A program made the translations under genes and the position numbers. Shown here piece after piece: positions 22,594-34,394 of a stretch of 64,000 bases of DNA; the first letter of the stretch is position 1, and each line of letters begins with the position of its first letter. The notes under the pieces were generated by a model that was not told the origin of the DNA, searched no databases, and was given only the letters and a program-made list of their open reading frames with translations. Location of the stretch: assembly GCF_027942865.1 (NCBI RefSeq), contig NC_134527.1, positions 2,774,976 to 2,838,975 of the forward strand, given 5' to 3'. This stretch comes from Odontesthes bonariensis. Lineage: Eukaryota > Chordata > Actinopteri > Atheriniformes > Atherinopsidae.

Positions 22594-25500
22594 CACCTCA
22601 TCCTCCTCGCAGGTTTTGGCAGCCAGGAAGAAGCAGGCGATGGAGATGCAGCGCAGGTATTTTGGACGGGCCTGCCAACAATCAATCAGTTAATCAATCA
22701 AATGTTAATTTTTTGCACTGAATTCAACCAGACATCAGCAGCTCTTTACAATCCGTGCAAAGCTTCACTTCACACATGCTGCCAACAGATCCCAGTTAAG
22801 GTGAGCTGCCCTTTAGACTCTCTCCTGTTCATTTGACTCAGATGCTGTAATCAAAACATTCAGGTGCTGTAGCTGGTTAATGTTTGGAAGAACACGGAAT
22901 AGCACATTTATTTATCATTTATTATAAAAAGACTGATGAGCCGAGTTCCAGCCTCGTTTTGGTGCTGATGAAGGTAGTCCGGCTAGTTGGCTGGGGTTTA
23001 TAAAATAAAGCGTTTTGCTTCTCAAAAACATATGCGTTCAACAGAGTAATACATATGCATCAGAAAATCGTTCTCCAGGAAAAAGTCAGACCTCACAATC
23101 GCTTGGCCCTATTATCTCTCCGGATAGCGCCATGTATAAAATATATTTATGTATCAAATATATTTTTATAATATTTTATAAAATATTATATTTTAATACA
23201 TTAAAATATATTTTATAAAATATTATATATTTTATAAAAATATTATATTTTATAAGTTTATCAAATATATTATTTTAAAATATATTTATTCTAATAAAAT
23301 ATCATCATGATAAAAACAATTATTATTGTATTATTAAATAATAATTTTATATCATTTATTAAATTATAAAATATATTAAATAATAAATAAAAAATAAATA
23401 AACAATAAATAATTTATCAAATTCGTATCACTGCCTGCTGTGCAGACCGAGCAGTCCCCTGCTTCCGAGCAGCAAACAGCGTAACAGGCGCGGCTGTCGG
23501 CAGCAGGCAGTGATACGAAGGGAGAGAAAATAGGGCCAAGCGATTGTGAGGTCTGACTTTTTCCTGGAGAACCATTTTGTGATGCAAATGTATTACTCTG
23601 TTGAACGCATATTGTTTTGAGAAGCAAAACGCTTTATTTTTTAAACCCCAGCCAACTAGCCGGACTACCTTCATCAACACCAAAACGAGGCTGGAACTCT
23701 GCTCACAGGACGCAGCAGGGGGTAAGAAGATGTTCAGAAATGATGTTGCTGATATGGGATGTTACACAGCTTCATGTCAAAAGAGGCGAACTGTCCCTTT
23801 AAGAGCATCTTCCTCGGTCTGAGAACAGGATCTTCCCGTCTGTGTGGGGGAACGTGAACAAGACGTTCTGCTCTGACTGAGAAACGCAGGCTGCAAGTAT
23901 GCAAAGCCTACATATTTGTCTCATTGAGTATCAACTGCCTAAGAAGTACCATTTCAGCCAGATATAGGGACTTGTTTTAATACAATACATCTTGAATATC
24001 TTGTTAAGTGAAAAAGTCTTGAAAACATCTTGTTTCGAGTCATATTTCACATGAAACAAGCTATTTTTTTTCATTTGAAGAGGTTTTTAAGCTAATTTCA
24101 AGATCACTTTTATCTCAAAAGTCCCAAATATCACATTTTATTTCAAGAAATCTTGACAAGCCGATTTTCACTTTAATTCGATTGCTTTTGGACTCATTTC
24201 TCCTAATTTGCTCCTAACCAGTAAAGCCGGTCCTGTTGGTGTACCTTGATGGGAGCGAGGAAGCGGTCCAGAATGCTAACGGCTAACACCAGGGTCTCTG
24301 GGTAGAGCTGCAGCCTGCGGTGGAGCTCCGTCAGCCAGCGCACGGCCTCGTCCCGCTGGGCCGGGGAGACGTCTGTATCCTGCAGCAGCAGAAGAAGAAG
24401 AAGAAGAAGAAAACGGTATTATTGTTGTTAAAGGTTTATTTATTTTGCCACTTATTCGTTTATAGTTTTATAGTTTTAAGGACGTGTTATTAGTTGTTTA
24501 TCTACATTAACCCTAATAGGGGACATTTTTCTCCACTTGGGCTGTACTTTCTACTCTAATTTCACACTGAAAATAGTGATACTCATCATATTTGGTCCAG
24601 TTGTGCATTTTTGACTATTTTTTCAAATTTCAAACACACATCATATACAATGCAATTTTTCCATTGTGTAGAAAAAAAACTTCTTAATTTCTGAAAAGGG
24701 ACATTTTTGTCCCCTTTTAAAACGATCCCCAAAATATCATGTTAATATTTTTTTCCACTTTTTTTCACAAATCTTTTATTCCACTTCAGTTCTGATCATA
24801 ACCACCAAGTTTTCAATTATTTTAAAAAAATTAACCCTTTAGATGCCAATTTGAACTTTTTAGTCCAAATTTTAAGCCTTTAGGTGCCAATATTTTCAAA
24901 ATATGGAATGCAAAGTGGAATTATTGAGTAGGGATAATTATGGTCTGGGATATGTCAATGATTAGCAACAACATTGATTTTTAGGGATTTTTTATTTTTT
25001 TGTTATGCCTGATTTAATAAAAAATAAAAAACTCCTTAATTTCTGAAAAGGGACATTTTTGTCCCCTTCTAAAATGATCCCCAAAATACCATATGTTAAT
25101 ATTTTTTTCCACTTTTTTTTCATAAATCTTTTCTTCCACTTCAGTTCTGATCATAACCATCAATTATTTAAAAAAAATTAACCCTTTAAATACTAGTGTA
25201 TATGAGGTAAACACCAATTTCTGTGAAAACACACAAAAATTGCTGTATTTTCAATGTATGTAGTGCAAAGTGAAATATTCTATGGGGGATTATCAGGTCT
25301 GGGATATTTCATTGCTGAGCTACAACATCAGTTTTTACAGCTTTTTAGTTTTTCTAAAATGGCAGATTACAGAAACGGCTCCCATAGACATCCATTATAA
25401 TGAATACAGCTTTACAAAAATGTCCCTTTTTCAGAAATTAAGTTTTTTTTTTTTTTTTTTTTTTTAAAATCAGACAGCAAAAAAATTAAAAATCCCTAAG

Positions 25501-28500
25501 AAAAAAAAAAAATCAATGTTGTTGCTGATCATTGACATATCCCAGACCATAATTATCCCCGCTCAACAATTCCACTTTGCATTCTATATATTGAAAATAT
25601 AGCAGTTTTTTTTTTACATCATATAAACCAGTATTTAAAGGGTTTAATTTGTGAAAATAATTGAAAACTTGGTAGTTATGATCAGAACTGAAGTGGAATA
25701 AAGGATCTATGAAAAAAAAGCAGAAAAAAATATTAACATATGATATTTTTAGGTTATTTTAAAAAGGGGACAAAAATGTTTCCCCTTTCAGAAATTAAGT
25801 TGTTTTTAAATCAGGTATGAGGGTTAATCTTCCTCCCAGTTTGCACCAGTGGGACAAAAGGCACAAAGCTCCATCATCGGCTGAGCAAAGTAAGACTTCT
25901 TTCAGTTCTCCTTCCAGGAATGCGTGGCGTTCAGAGCGGCACGCTTTTTAAAGAGTTCGCTGCATACCACAGGCCGTCCCTGATCGTGTATCTCGGCTTT
26001 CTCAGAGCCTTTCATCCAGATATGGGCAAGGCCTCCATTTGGTCCCCTCGGTGAGTTCAGAAACTCAAAATGTTCCTTCCAACGTACAGCGACACCCGGA
26101 ATGTGCCGGCAGCACAAAGGGTCAAAGTTTAAACGCCGCCTAATACTGTAGAACTCCGACTGGTTCGTTTAAAAAATATACTAAGAAAACAAACACGAGT
26201 TTATTTTGGTGCCGATGCCAAACTTAGACGGTCAAATTCTTAAACGAAGTTCAGCTTCTCGTTTCTTTCCTGTAAATGTGGAGCGATGCAGGATTCCTCT
26301 GAGCTGAACCGGTCTGACGGGACCTCTTTTAGCCCGTTGCCAAAAATAAATAAATATTACGGCTGGGCAAGTTAACTCGTTGTTATCGCGCATTAACGCA
26401 GGTTTTATTATTTATTTATTATTTAAAAGTCTGTTGCTCACAGGCTTTTATTTGGGGTCCTAGCAGCGAAGCTGCAGGAACCCATTGTGTTAGTAGCTTT
26501 TCCTATTATTATTCATCCGTTTCCGCTGCAATTGAAGTCTATGGCAGCCCCATGAACGCTATGGTAAAAAGTTGTGAAATTTGGCACACGTAATCAGCCA
26601 AGTGCCAAATTAAAACTCAAGAATTTTCATGCCCCAAGAGCTTACTCTCTAGCGCCACCAACACGTCAAAGTTCAAAGTGCATTCAGCCTAATAACTTTT
26701 GACTACTTGGTCCAAATTTCACAAATGAGGCATCGTTGGAATCCTTGGATCATGACGAGTCCAATACTTAGATTTTCCGCCATTTTGAATTTAATCAAAA
26801 ACCTTAAAAAAGCATTTCAGGTCACACAGATTGTCAAATTTTCACGAAACTTGGCACATAGACTCCTAAGACCAAAAGTTATCATGTGGAATTTTTAAAT
26901 CAGGCTTCCGTTTTTCCATAAAAGCCAATCAAACTCGAGGTTGACGCCGCCAAACCAGAAGTGAGGCCATATCTTGGCAACCATTTGACGGTATGAAGTC
27001 AATCTTATAACACAGACTCATGACCAGGACGGTAAATGGTCAACGAAGTTTGGTGACGTTTGGCCAATAGGTGGCGCTATATGTAGCAAAAATGCATTCT
27101 TGCTCATATCTTTGGACCCCTTGGTCCAAATGTCACAAATGAGGTACCAGTGGAATCCCTGGATGCGGACGAGGTCAAAGCACTTAATGACGTCATCAGC
27201 GCCATCTTGGATTTTCTGCCATTTTGAATTTAATTGAAAACCTTAAAAAAGCATTTCAGGCCACAAGCCTTGCCTATTGTGCCATTCTGCTAGGACCCCC
27301 ACATCGCTGCTTGCAGCTATATTTATTGTAAAAGTGTTGCTCACAGGCTTTTATTCTGTAAAAGTCTGCTGCTCACAGGCTTTTATTCTGTAAAAGTCTG
27401 TTGCTGTGGAACAGGAAAAGAAAGTAATCAGGGAAATCATGTGATTAATTAGATTCAACATTTTAATCGTTGCCCAGCCCTAATAAATAAATAAATAAAT
27501 AAATAAATAAATGAAATAGCAGGCACCTCTTTGCCACAAAAACAGAAACGTTCTTCATGTGGAATGCGTTAAAAGAGTTTGTACTCAGTGAAAGCTCTTC
27601 CTCTTTGTTGTGAACACAGAATTACTGAGAGCCAAAAACAGAAAGGCACGAACATTTGGACACGAGCTGAGAGTGGATATTACCTGCCAACACTGCAGTT
27701 TTTAATCACCTTATGTGACAAACTGTCCTTCTTATCTCTTCCACCAATGTTCCATGTCTGCAAACAGGGAGAAACTAACAGAAATGTCACGACTGCCTCG
27801 GAGCAATCATTTACTCCCCGTTATAAGCAGAGGCGGGTAGTAACGAGTTACATTTACTCGAGTAAGGTTTAAAAAAAAATGGAGTAGTTTTAAATCTCTA
27901 TACTTTTTACTTTTACGGTGGGAAATGAAGACGCAGACGAGGCCTCATACTGAAAGCATGTTTACCTTACAAAGAGTGAGAAACAGCAGCTACATTATGT
28001 GTCTTCTGTGTCAACCAAAACAAACGCACATTTCAGCAGAAACACCTGGATAGGTGAATGTTTGTTTTTTAGGTTACATATGGGTTCTAGTACAACAAAA
28101 AGTGGTCCCATTACTTTTCATATGTGGGTTAAATGGCATCTCCAGCTCAAACTTAATTTGATGATCTGAATATACTGTAATGCTATAATTATTTAAATGT
28201 TTCTGTGGGTAGGGCAATTTTTATTTATTTATTTATTTATTTTTAAAGTTAATTCACATACGTAGATTTATGGTTAGCGGTAGATGATGTTATTTTAGTT
28301 TATTTTATTTAGTTATTATTATTATTATTATTAATAATTTTTTAAATATTTTTTTATTTACTCTTCCTTTTTAATAAGTAATTTTCTTTCTATTAAGTAA
28401 TCTTAAATATCGTATTGGCACATGCTATGTTGTGTATTCTTTCTTATGGAAAACTAATAAAGTACAAGTCATAAAAAAAAAGGTTATATATGGGTTCCAT

Positions 28501-31500
28501 ATATTTTAAACATTTCCTAAGTCTCTTTTATTTTTTATTGAAGTGCTTGAATTTACCTGGATTATTTTAATTTAAGCTATTTTTTAATTAATTAATTTTA
28601 ATTCTTTTTATCAATTGGATGAACTCTAATCTGCCTAAAGATGATTATTTAGTATTTTTGTCTGTCTGATTGAACGCTTGTGTTAACAAATAAATCAGAC
28701 GTTACTCAACAGTTACTCAGTACTTGAGTAGTTTTTTCACTAGGTAATTATTTGGATGACTACTTTTTACTTTTACTCGAGTACAGTTTTTGGCTTCTCT
28801 ACCCACCTCTGGTTATAAATCACTTTGGCAGCAACTGAATGCAGTTTATCAGGATGACTTTAAACATTCAAGTTTAACCCGAACAGTTTGACACCGAGGC
28901 CTCACAGCTGACGCCTGACATGCACTCGCTGCTCTGCATGTAAACACGGGCCGCAGAAACATGCCAGTCATTCGATGTATGCCATGTTATGTTACCATGA
29001 CTATCCCTGCTCTGCTCTCTGGTTTCGGCAGACAATGGGCTCCATTTACTTCTTTGCAGCAGGGAAACAGAGGCTGAAACCATGACACGAGGAAGAACAA
29101 CTACACCCCGAAAGGCAGATAAACGGATCCACTCTGATGCGTTTCACAGGGCGATCAGCGACCAGAAAGACGCCAAACTGAGGAAACATTCCAACATTTA
29201 GTGATAAACTAAAACAAAAAAGGATACATTACAAATATCTGACAGAAATAAATCAAACTGAGCTGACAGTAAGGCTCAGTTGAACTTTGGCTCCTGAAAA
29301 CAAACAAAGTCAGAGGGCTGACCTATTCTGAATCGATGGAAGTAGAACATCTGATAAGAGGAAGCTTTAAAAACCCTTCACAGTTATCCTACTGAGTCAG
29401 GCATGCCTGTGCATGGGTGCGTCCAGCTGAAGGTGGGATTAAACAACACCTGTGTGGGTGAGACCAGCTGTAAGCGGTGACGTCTGAGCAGTGACTCACC
29501 GTCATGTCTGAGCACAACACGCTGCAGGTTGAATTTCTGGCTTTGTTGACGCCACGAGTCGATCAACAGAAACCTAATGAGCTCTTTGGAATTCGAGTTT
29601 TACCTTTGAATAACCAAACATTCAGCAGAACTTGGCACTAGCTCACACTGAAAGTGATACCGAAACAGTTACAGTCGCGTGTACGCCTCAGCTCACATTT
29701 TACACAACAGCTGATGGGCCAGTAGTCCTCTGGAGTCTCATCTTAAAGGGATAGTTCGCCTCTTTTGACATGAAGCTGTATGACATCCCATATCAGCAAC
29801 ATCGTTTATGAACATTTTCTTACCCCCTGCTGCGTCCTGTGAGCAGAGTTCCCAGCTCCTTACGCACTTATTTGTTTCCTAAAATGTCTTTTTTCCCCAT
29901 TTGTCTCGGTACCCAACTCACCACACTTACTCTAGCACTAGTTATGCTCTTAGCTGTTCGGTTTTGGAAGGAAATGCACTTATGATTTCTTGTGACCTGA
30001 AGTTCTTTTGCCTACCGATGTGGAACACACTTATTTCAGCCTCGTTTTGGTGTTGATGAAGGTAGTCCGGCTAGTTGGCTGGGGTTTAAAAAATAAAGCG
30101 TTTAGCTTCTCAAAACAATATGCGTTCAAAAGAGTAATAATCACAAAATGGTTCTCCAGGAAAAAGTCAGACCTCACAATTGCTTGGCCCTATTTTCTCT
30201 CTGGCTAGCGCCATGTATAAAATATATTTTATAAAAATATTATATTTTTATAATATTTTATAAAATATTATAATATATTATATTTTATAAAATATTATAA
30301 TATATTATATTTTATAAAATATTAATTTTATAATAATTTTATATCTATTAAATTATAAAAATGTAATAAATAATTTATTAAATTCGTATCACTGCCTGCT
30401 GTGTGGACCGTGCAGTCCTGTTGGCAGCAGGCAGTGATACGAAGGGAGAGAAAATAGGGCCAAGAGATTGTGAGGTCTGACTTTTTTTTTTGCAGGTCGC
30501 TTACACGAGTAAAAATGTTTTATATTGTCTGCATTTACCAATGTTGAGCAAAAGTCTTCTCGTTTCTTTGGATTTTGCTTCCAGCGAGGTTTTTGTTATC
30601 TTATAAAGCGACCTTGAGCGATAGCTCTCTGAAGGTCTTTGGACGTTTTGTTTGGACATCAGCACCGAATCCAAGGGACGAAACAGTGTTGCGTCTACAC
30701 ATAACAGAGAATTTTACACTTTAAGTTGTATTTTTAGATACTTCTGTGTCGTTTGTTCCCATTTCTTTAGCTGCATCTGTGAAAAACAGCTTCATAGTTT
30801 CAACTTTGTTGAATATTTACGTTAAAACTGTTTTCAGTTACCAAAAGAGTCAAATTAATATATGAAATTCAGTTTAAAAAAAATCCTAATTCCAAAAAAA
30901 TTAACGTTATCACGTCTAAAAGTAGAAAAAAAACAGACAATAAGAATTATATTTTGTTCAACATCAAGAAAAAGTAAATAAGATTCAATTTAAAGCTTTA
31001 AAAAAAGGAATATAAGATAAAATCGAATGACTAATTATGGAACCAAAAATTCAACTTCCAAAAATTCAGTGGAAAAAGAACCAGACTCAACATGTTGAAT
31101 TTTTTTATACTGATTTTTCTTTTTAGAAATTGATTTTTTTTTTTTTTTACACTGTTGGGTTTTTCAAATTCAAAGTCTGATTTTGATGCTGTAAAAATTA
31201 AACATTAGAATTTTCAAACTCTGATGGCACAGAAAAACTTCCATACTTTATACTTGTGATTAAACGACGATTAAAACAGGAACTGTTTATGAGTACACGC
31301 CTGAAAGAGACGGGTTAAACTGGGACTGAAGATCAGCTCCTGTTAGGACTTCAGCTGTAAAGGTTCAGTACGTGAAGGTGGATCTTTACCTGTGAGGAGG
31401 GCTTCTTTGGCACGTAGACCTTCCACATCTTGGCTTCCCTAGAGGCGGCCTTTTCCAGAAGAAAACACAACCTCTGGTGTCCCCAGGGTTCGGTGAACTT

Positions 31501-31503
31501 CAT
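11487..31503 (-). CDS. ccni: Cyclin I, eight coding exons
   Basis: Coding exons, 5' to 3' on the minus strand: 31503-31390, 24379-24245, 22671-22597, 21839-21699, 20656-20528, 20449-20348, 17101-16945, 15928-15720, 11714-11487 (the first holds the ATG; nine blocks are listed because the hAT intron splits what may once have been a single exon). Phases join without a frameshift, giving 429 codons; human cyclin I is about 377. Diagnostic stretches are 'MKF..PW..QRL.FLLEKA' at the start, '[12 protein letters not shown]', '[13 protein letters not shown]', '[18 protein letters not shown]', '[13 protein letters not shown]' and the tail '[15 protein letters not shown]' followed by 'SPCPPL'. Cyclin I is an atypical cyclin with one clear cyclin fold (about residues 40-195) and links to CDK5 and cell survival in mammals. 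The least certain part is the acceptor at 15929/15928: a second acceptor of the same phase would start that exon at 15859 and shorten the protein by 23 residues. Confidence 0.93.
11762..15668. repeat. 14-bp satellite in the last ccni intron
   Basis: About 280 units of GAACGCAGTTCAAA, GAACGCAGTTCTAG, GAACGCCGTTCTAG, GAACGCAGTCCTAA and similar. Each unit contains the inverted repeat GAAC-NNN-GTTC, and each junction between units usually makes TTCNNNGAA. The array occupies all but about 98 nt of the intron 15719-11715. Confidence 0.97.
15984..16950. mobile_element. hAT-type remnant with BED-finger debris, in a ccni intron
   Basis: Ends resemble those of the copy at 27828-28811 (GGTGGGTAGTAACGAG at the left; CTACCCA at the right). 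Inside, a frame near 16468-16540 reads '[15 protein letters not shown]' and, after a frameshift, '[10 protein letters not shown]', a decayed BED zinc finger of a hAT transposase. The right end abuts a ccni exon. Confidence 0.8.
17990..19980 (+). pseudogene. Tc1/mariner-like transposase pseudogene split by a minisatellite
   Basis: Plus-strand translation in shifting frames shows the Tc1-type transposase order. '[16 protein letters not shown]' and 'WRDQS' occur near 18190-18280, where the family has a WSDES-like catalytic block. '[13 protein letters not shown]', then '[13 protein letters not shown]', follow at 18345-18440, and 'PTLWKR' at 18475. After the array come 'GPFLFQH' and 'SSIKTWMS' (19651-19700). 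Stops and frameshifts are frequent. The 3' flank to about 19980 resembles the end of such an element; I could not find the left terminus. It is antisense to ccni and sits wholly within an intron. Confidence 0.85.
18478..19650 (+). repeat. G-rich minisatellite inside a Tc1-like transposase pseudogene
   Basis: About 80 units of 14-15 bp, consensus GGAAACGGTTGGGGG with variants (AAACGCTTTGGGG, AAACAAGTTGGGG, AAACGGTTTGGGG). The plus strand carries runs of 4-7 G every 8-9 bases. It lies in the ccni intron between exons 20348 and 17101, C-rich in the sense direction. Confidence 0.95.
21026..21669. mobile_element. MITE with TCACTCAGTGGGG ends
   Basis: TCACTCAGTGGGGTCACATG at the left and its inverse at the right, with arms of about 75 bp. 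Related partial copies lie at about 9586-9865. In a ccni intron. Confidence 0.85.
21926..22540. mobile_element. MITE with GGGCTGTGTTCGAA-type ends, copy 2
   Basis: GGCTGCGTTCGAAACCGC to TTTCGAACACAGCC; between two ccni exons. Confidence 0.8.
22561..22591 (+). repeat. (TG)n microsatellite beside a ccni donor
   Basis: (TG) about 15 times, six bases from the ccni exon border at 22597; in the sense direction a (CA)n right after the donor. A shorter (TG)n at 21671-21689 sits beside the donor at 21699 in the same way. Confidence 0.95.
22940..23802. mobile_element. TTAA MITE, left end truncated
   Basis: Right end GAACTGTCCCTTTAA is intact; inverted arms ('ggtagtccggctagttggct') flank an A/T core. 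In a ccni intron. Confidence 0.8.
24507..25826. mobile_element. Complex foldback element with direct and inverted internal repeats
   Basis: ATTAACCCT and AGGGTTAAT ends. The stretch 'aatttctgaaaagggacatt' occurs twice in direct orientation (about 24690 and 25038) and inverted near 25430 and 25770. A fragment of the same family lies at 20763-20880. In a ccni intron. Confidence 0.65.
26358..27482. mobile_element. hAT-like element (TAGGGCTGGGC family), inverted copy, with a nested insertion
   Basis: Ends TACGGCTGGGCAAGTTAAC and CGTTGCCCAGCCCTA; flanking ATAAATAT and ATAAATAA may be the 8-bp target duplication, but the site is low complexity. An element of different origin is nested at 26454-27299. 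In a ccni intron. Confidence 0.75.
26454..27299. mobile_element. Repeat element with 13-bp perfect terminal inverted repeats, nested
   Basis: GGGGTCCTAGCAG at 26454-26466 and its exact reverse complement at 27287-27299. The body holds imperfect internal repeats about 400 bp apart ('ggtccaaat.tcacaaatgag' and 'ccttaaaaaagcatttcagg' occur twice). No coding capacity is seen; the family is not named. Confidence 0.65.
27828..28811. mobile_element. hAT-type MITE, same family, with 8-bp target duplication
   Basis: Terminal inverted repeats CAGAGGCGGGTAG and CTACCCACCTCTG, flanked by GTTATAAG and GTTATAAA (7/8). It shares its body with the copy at 15984-16950 and is interrupted by a retroposed insert at 28087-28480. 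In a ccni intron. Confidence 0.85.
28087..28480 (+). mobile_element. LINE-like 3' end retroposed into the hAT copy
   Basis: The insert ends in AATAAA (28456) and an A-run, and is flanked by 16-bp near-identical direct repeats (28071-28086 and 28481-28496, one mismatch). These are marks of target-primed retroposition of a 5'-truncated LINE. No protein remains; the family (possibly Tx1-like) is a guess. Confidence 0.7.
28820..29742. other. ccni intron, no further feature seen
   Basis: Unique-looking sequence without a convincing frame or repeat ends; 25827-26357 and 27483-27827 in the same intron are similar. Confidence 0.45.
29743..30492. mobile_element. TTAA MITE, right end truncated
   Basis: Left end TTAAAGGGATAGTTCGCC; the body matches the other copies; the right arm breaks off after 'gtgaggtctgac'. 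In the first long coding intron of ccni. Confidence 0.8.
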
Positions 31504-31549
31504 CGTGTCCTCCCCTGGTCGAGCCTACCTCCCCACTGGATACAGCTAC
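31504..31549 (-). other. ccni: ccni 5' UTR part of the ATG exon
   Basis: A consensus acceptor (CTCACAG followed by GTAGCT on the minus strand) lies 46 nt before the ATG, so the ATG exon probably runs 31549-31390. Confidence 0.5.
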
Positions 31550-32234
31550 CTGTGAGGCCAGCACATCACATCCTCAGACTCATTAAACACAGGTGAGGGC
31601 AATTTGCACGGCTTATATGACCAAAGAAAAGAGATTTTTTTTTTGTTTATAGTAAACTATATCTCTGGACTAAACAGGACATCAGAATCAGAATGCCTTT
31701 ATTGTCATTATACGTGGTACAACGAAATTTAAAGCCACCAAAAACAGTGCAAAGAGTGCGAATATATAAAAAAAATATAAAAAATATATAAAAAGTAATG
31801 TAAAAAAGGGAAGGATGTAAGATGCACAGTTTTTTTTACGGTAATAAAATAAATAAAATCAAATATGGTGTTAGTAGGTTCAAGTATGTGGATATATTGC
31901 ACACAACAGAGTTTGGACATAATTTTTGAATATTGCACAAGAATAGGGATTAAAGATGTTACTACTAAAGATAGAAACTTGGTCTTTAAATATTAAAGAG
32001 CCTTTTTCAATCTTAACACTTCCAAATGGACAAAAATGAAAGTACTGGCTGGTTGCAATGCTAAAAATGAACAAAACCATAAAGGTGTCATGTGTTTTTT
32101 GTGAGGTTTTATGAGTGTAAACAGTCACTGTTTATTTACTGACAAAGTGAAAGCGAACCAACATCTCCCTTCAAGGAAACTACCTTAAACATTTCAGGGG
32201 AAGTCCCAGTTTTACCGGGAACTTTGCGGTCCTT

Positions 32235-32705
32235 TAAAGTCAAGTGTATGGGAGTTTTTCTGTGCCATCAGGGTTTGAATACGAATTTCTAATAATGAAA
32301 TTCTACAGCATCAAAATCTGAGTTTTGAATTTGAAAAACCAACAGTGTAAAAAAAATAAAAAATTTCTAAAAACAAAAATTCAGTGAAAAAAAAATTCAA
32401 TGGATGATGAGTCTGGTTCTTTTTCCATTGAATTTTGTTAAGTAGAATTTTTTTCCATTTAATATTTTTAAGTTGAATTTTTTTTTAAATTTTTTTTTTT
32501 AAAGTTGATTTTTTTTTCACTGAATTTTTTTTAATGTTGAATTTTTTTTACACCAATTTTTGTTTTTAGAAATAGATTTTTTTTTTACACTGTTGGTTTT
32601 TCAAATTCAAAGTCTGATTTTGTTGCTGTAAAAATTAAATATTAGAAATTCGTATTCAAACTCTGATGGCACAGACAAACTTCCATAGATTACAAGTGTA
32701 TTACA
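32235..32705. mobile_element. Foldback MITE ('gtgccatcagagtttgaata' family)
   Basis: Inverted arms 32250-32350 and 32588-32700 around a T-rich core. Half copies lie at about 31050-31255 and 40785-41015. Confidence 0.7.
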
Positions 32706-32966
32706 AATGGTGTTATGAAAATGGACCCGGCTAATCTCTGGAACGGGGATAATTTGCAAACCGAGCGTCCCCTTCAGATTCGGACGCTATGGTCAAACCT
32801 AGACTTTTACTCGAAAACAGTTATTAAAAACGTAGCTAACCACTCTCTGTTGTCGTTAAATAAAGAATGGGGACCGTAGTGTTTATTAATACCAGGCTAA
32901 ATACCCCACAGGGGCATTTAAACGGCTGACTCGGATGCTGTAAGTAGACGGAGCCCGGAGTCTTAC

Positions 32967-33100
32967 CTCCCCTGCACAGTTGGGTTTCATCCGGTCGACT
33001 CAATTCAAGGAAAAAGAAAAGGGGGTTGAATTGAGTACCCGCTCTCCCGGTTTAGTCGTCCATTGTGGCTTCCATGGTGCAAGATTTGTTAGGGAGAAAG
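32967..33100 (-). other. ccni: Putative non-coding first exon of ccni
   Basis: A strong minus-strand donor, GGGGAG followed by GTAAGA, ends this stretch at 32967, in a GC-richer region with no sustained reading frame. It is the best candidate for the untranslated first exon feeding the acceptor at 31549. The upstream limit is a guess. Confidence 0.4.
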
Positions 33101-33139
33101 GGGATTATCATAAAAATATACAAAAATAAAAGAACGGAA

Positions 33140-33210
33140 GATAGACAGATCCGTCTACTTCCGAGGAGGGGCCCTGGGGAAGAGAGGAAACAGTCCCCGC
33201 CCACCTCCGC
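33140..33210 (-). promoter_or_regulatory. Candidate ccni promoter elements (ETS-like and Sp1-like)
   Basis: Just upstream of the putative first exon of ccni lie CCCCGCCC (33195-33202, an Sp1/KLF box on the minus strand) and ACTTCCG near 33157 (an ETS core on the minus strand). I see no TATA box, which fits a housekeeping-type promoter. The motifs are seen; their function is inferred. Confidence 0.35.
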
Positions 33211-33564
33211 GCAGAACGGGAGTCCAAAACAATCGGTCATACCCATAACATCGCATATTATGATGTTTTTTTTATTTATGATGTTTTTTTATTATGATGT
33301 TTTTATTTTTGGAAACATTAAAGAAGAACAAAAACAACGTAAAATGTATCGGCATTTATTCACATTTATCCCACAGACGTATACAAGTGCAGTAATCGGT
33401 AAACATTCTTTTAAGCAGGCTACTAAATAAAATAAAAAGTATGTGGAGATAGAGACAAATTACGCTTAATGTAGAGCTCTCTTTCTCTATTTCGTTTATT
33501 TTATTGGCGGTTGGCAAACAACTTAAAGAAGCATTACCGCCACCAACTGGTAAGGAGTGTGGAT

Positions 33565-33830
<266 letters not shown>

Positions 33831-34394
33831 TTTATAAATATTTTATATATATTTTATAGATATAATATATACACCCATACACTGTTTTAAATAATAAAAA
33901 ATAACCTGATATATCCAATTTCATTTTCATCCTACTAAGATTTCTAATTAAATTATTTCTCTGAGCCTGATAATTCCTACAATATAAAATAACATGTTCA
34001 ATTGTCTCATCTTCCCCACTTAACGTAGAGCTTGTTGAGGACTAGATATGAGACTGTCAAAAAGCACTACGTAATGTCTAGAATGCGTCACGATTCTGTG
34101 TATTCACGGGCCAATCAACGCATTCCATTTTGGGCGGACTATTTGAACGTGGCTGAATGCGGCCTGCTGATAGGCTAATACAAACGTCAGTTAATCGGGG
34201 GGCTTGTCTCATGTAACCTACATTCCGTATTTTCATTACGCCGACAACCATCGTCGAGTTTAGGCTCGATGGTCAATCTAAGGTCTTAGCGTCGATAGTA
34301 TTGTTAGAAATAAAGTTTTTTTTAAAAAGACACCGAAACGTTATTTGAAAAGCTTTAATTCGGACCGTTAAACCCGATAGCAGGCGATGGCTTC

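Larger units (their letters stand above)
10329..33100 (-). other. ccni: ccni transcription unit (introns and UTRs included)
   Basis: Inferred span of the cyclin I gene, from the putative non-coding first exon (ending 32967) to an AATAAA about 1.15 kb beyond the stop. Much of the unit is repeat: the 14-bp satellite, a Tc1-like pseudogene with its minisatellite, two hAT copies, and several MITEs. The limits of the transcript are inference; the coding part is solid. Confidence 0.6.

Noticed and set aside
33399-33405. GTAAACA as a FOXO site for ccng2
   Set aside because: The match is perfect and FOXO control of CCNG2 is known in mammals, but a 7-mer is common by chance and this one is more than 1 kb from the putative first exon.
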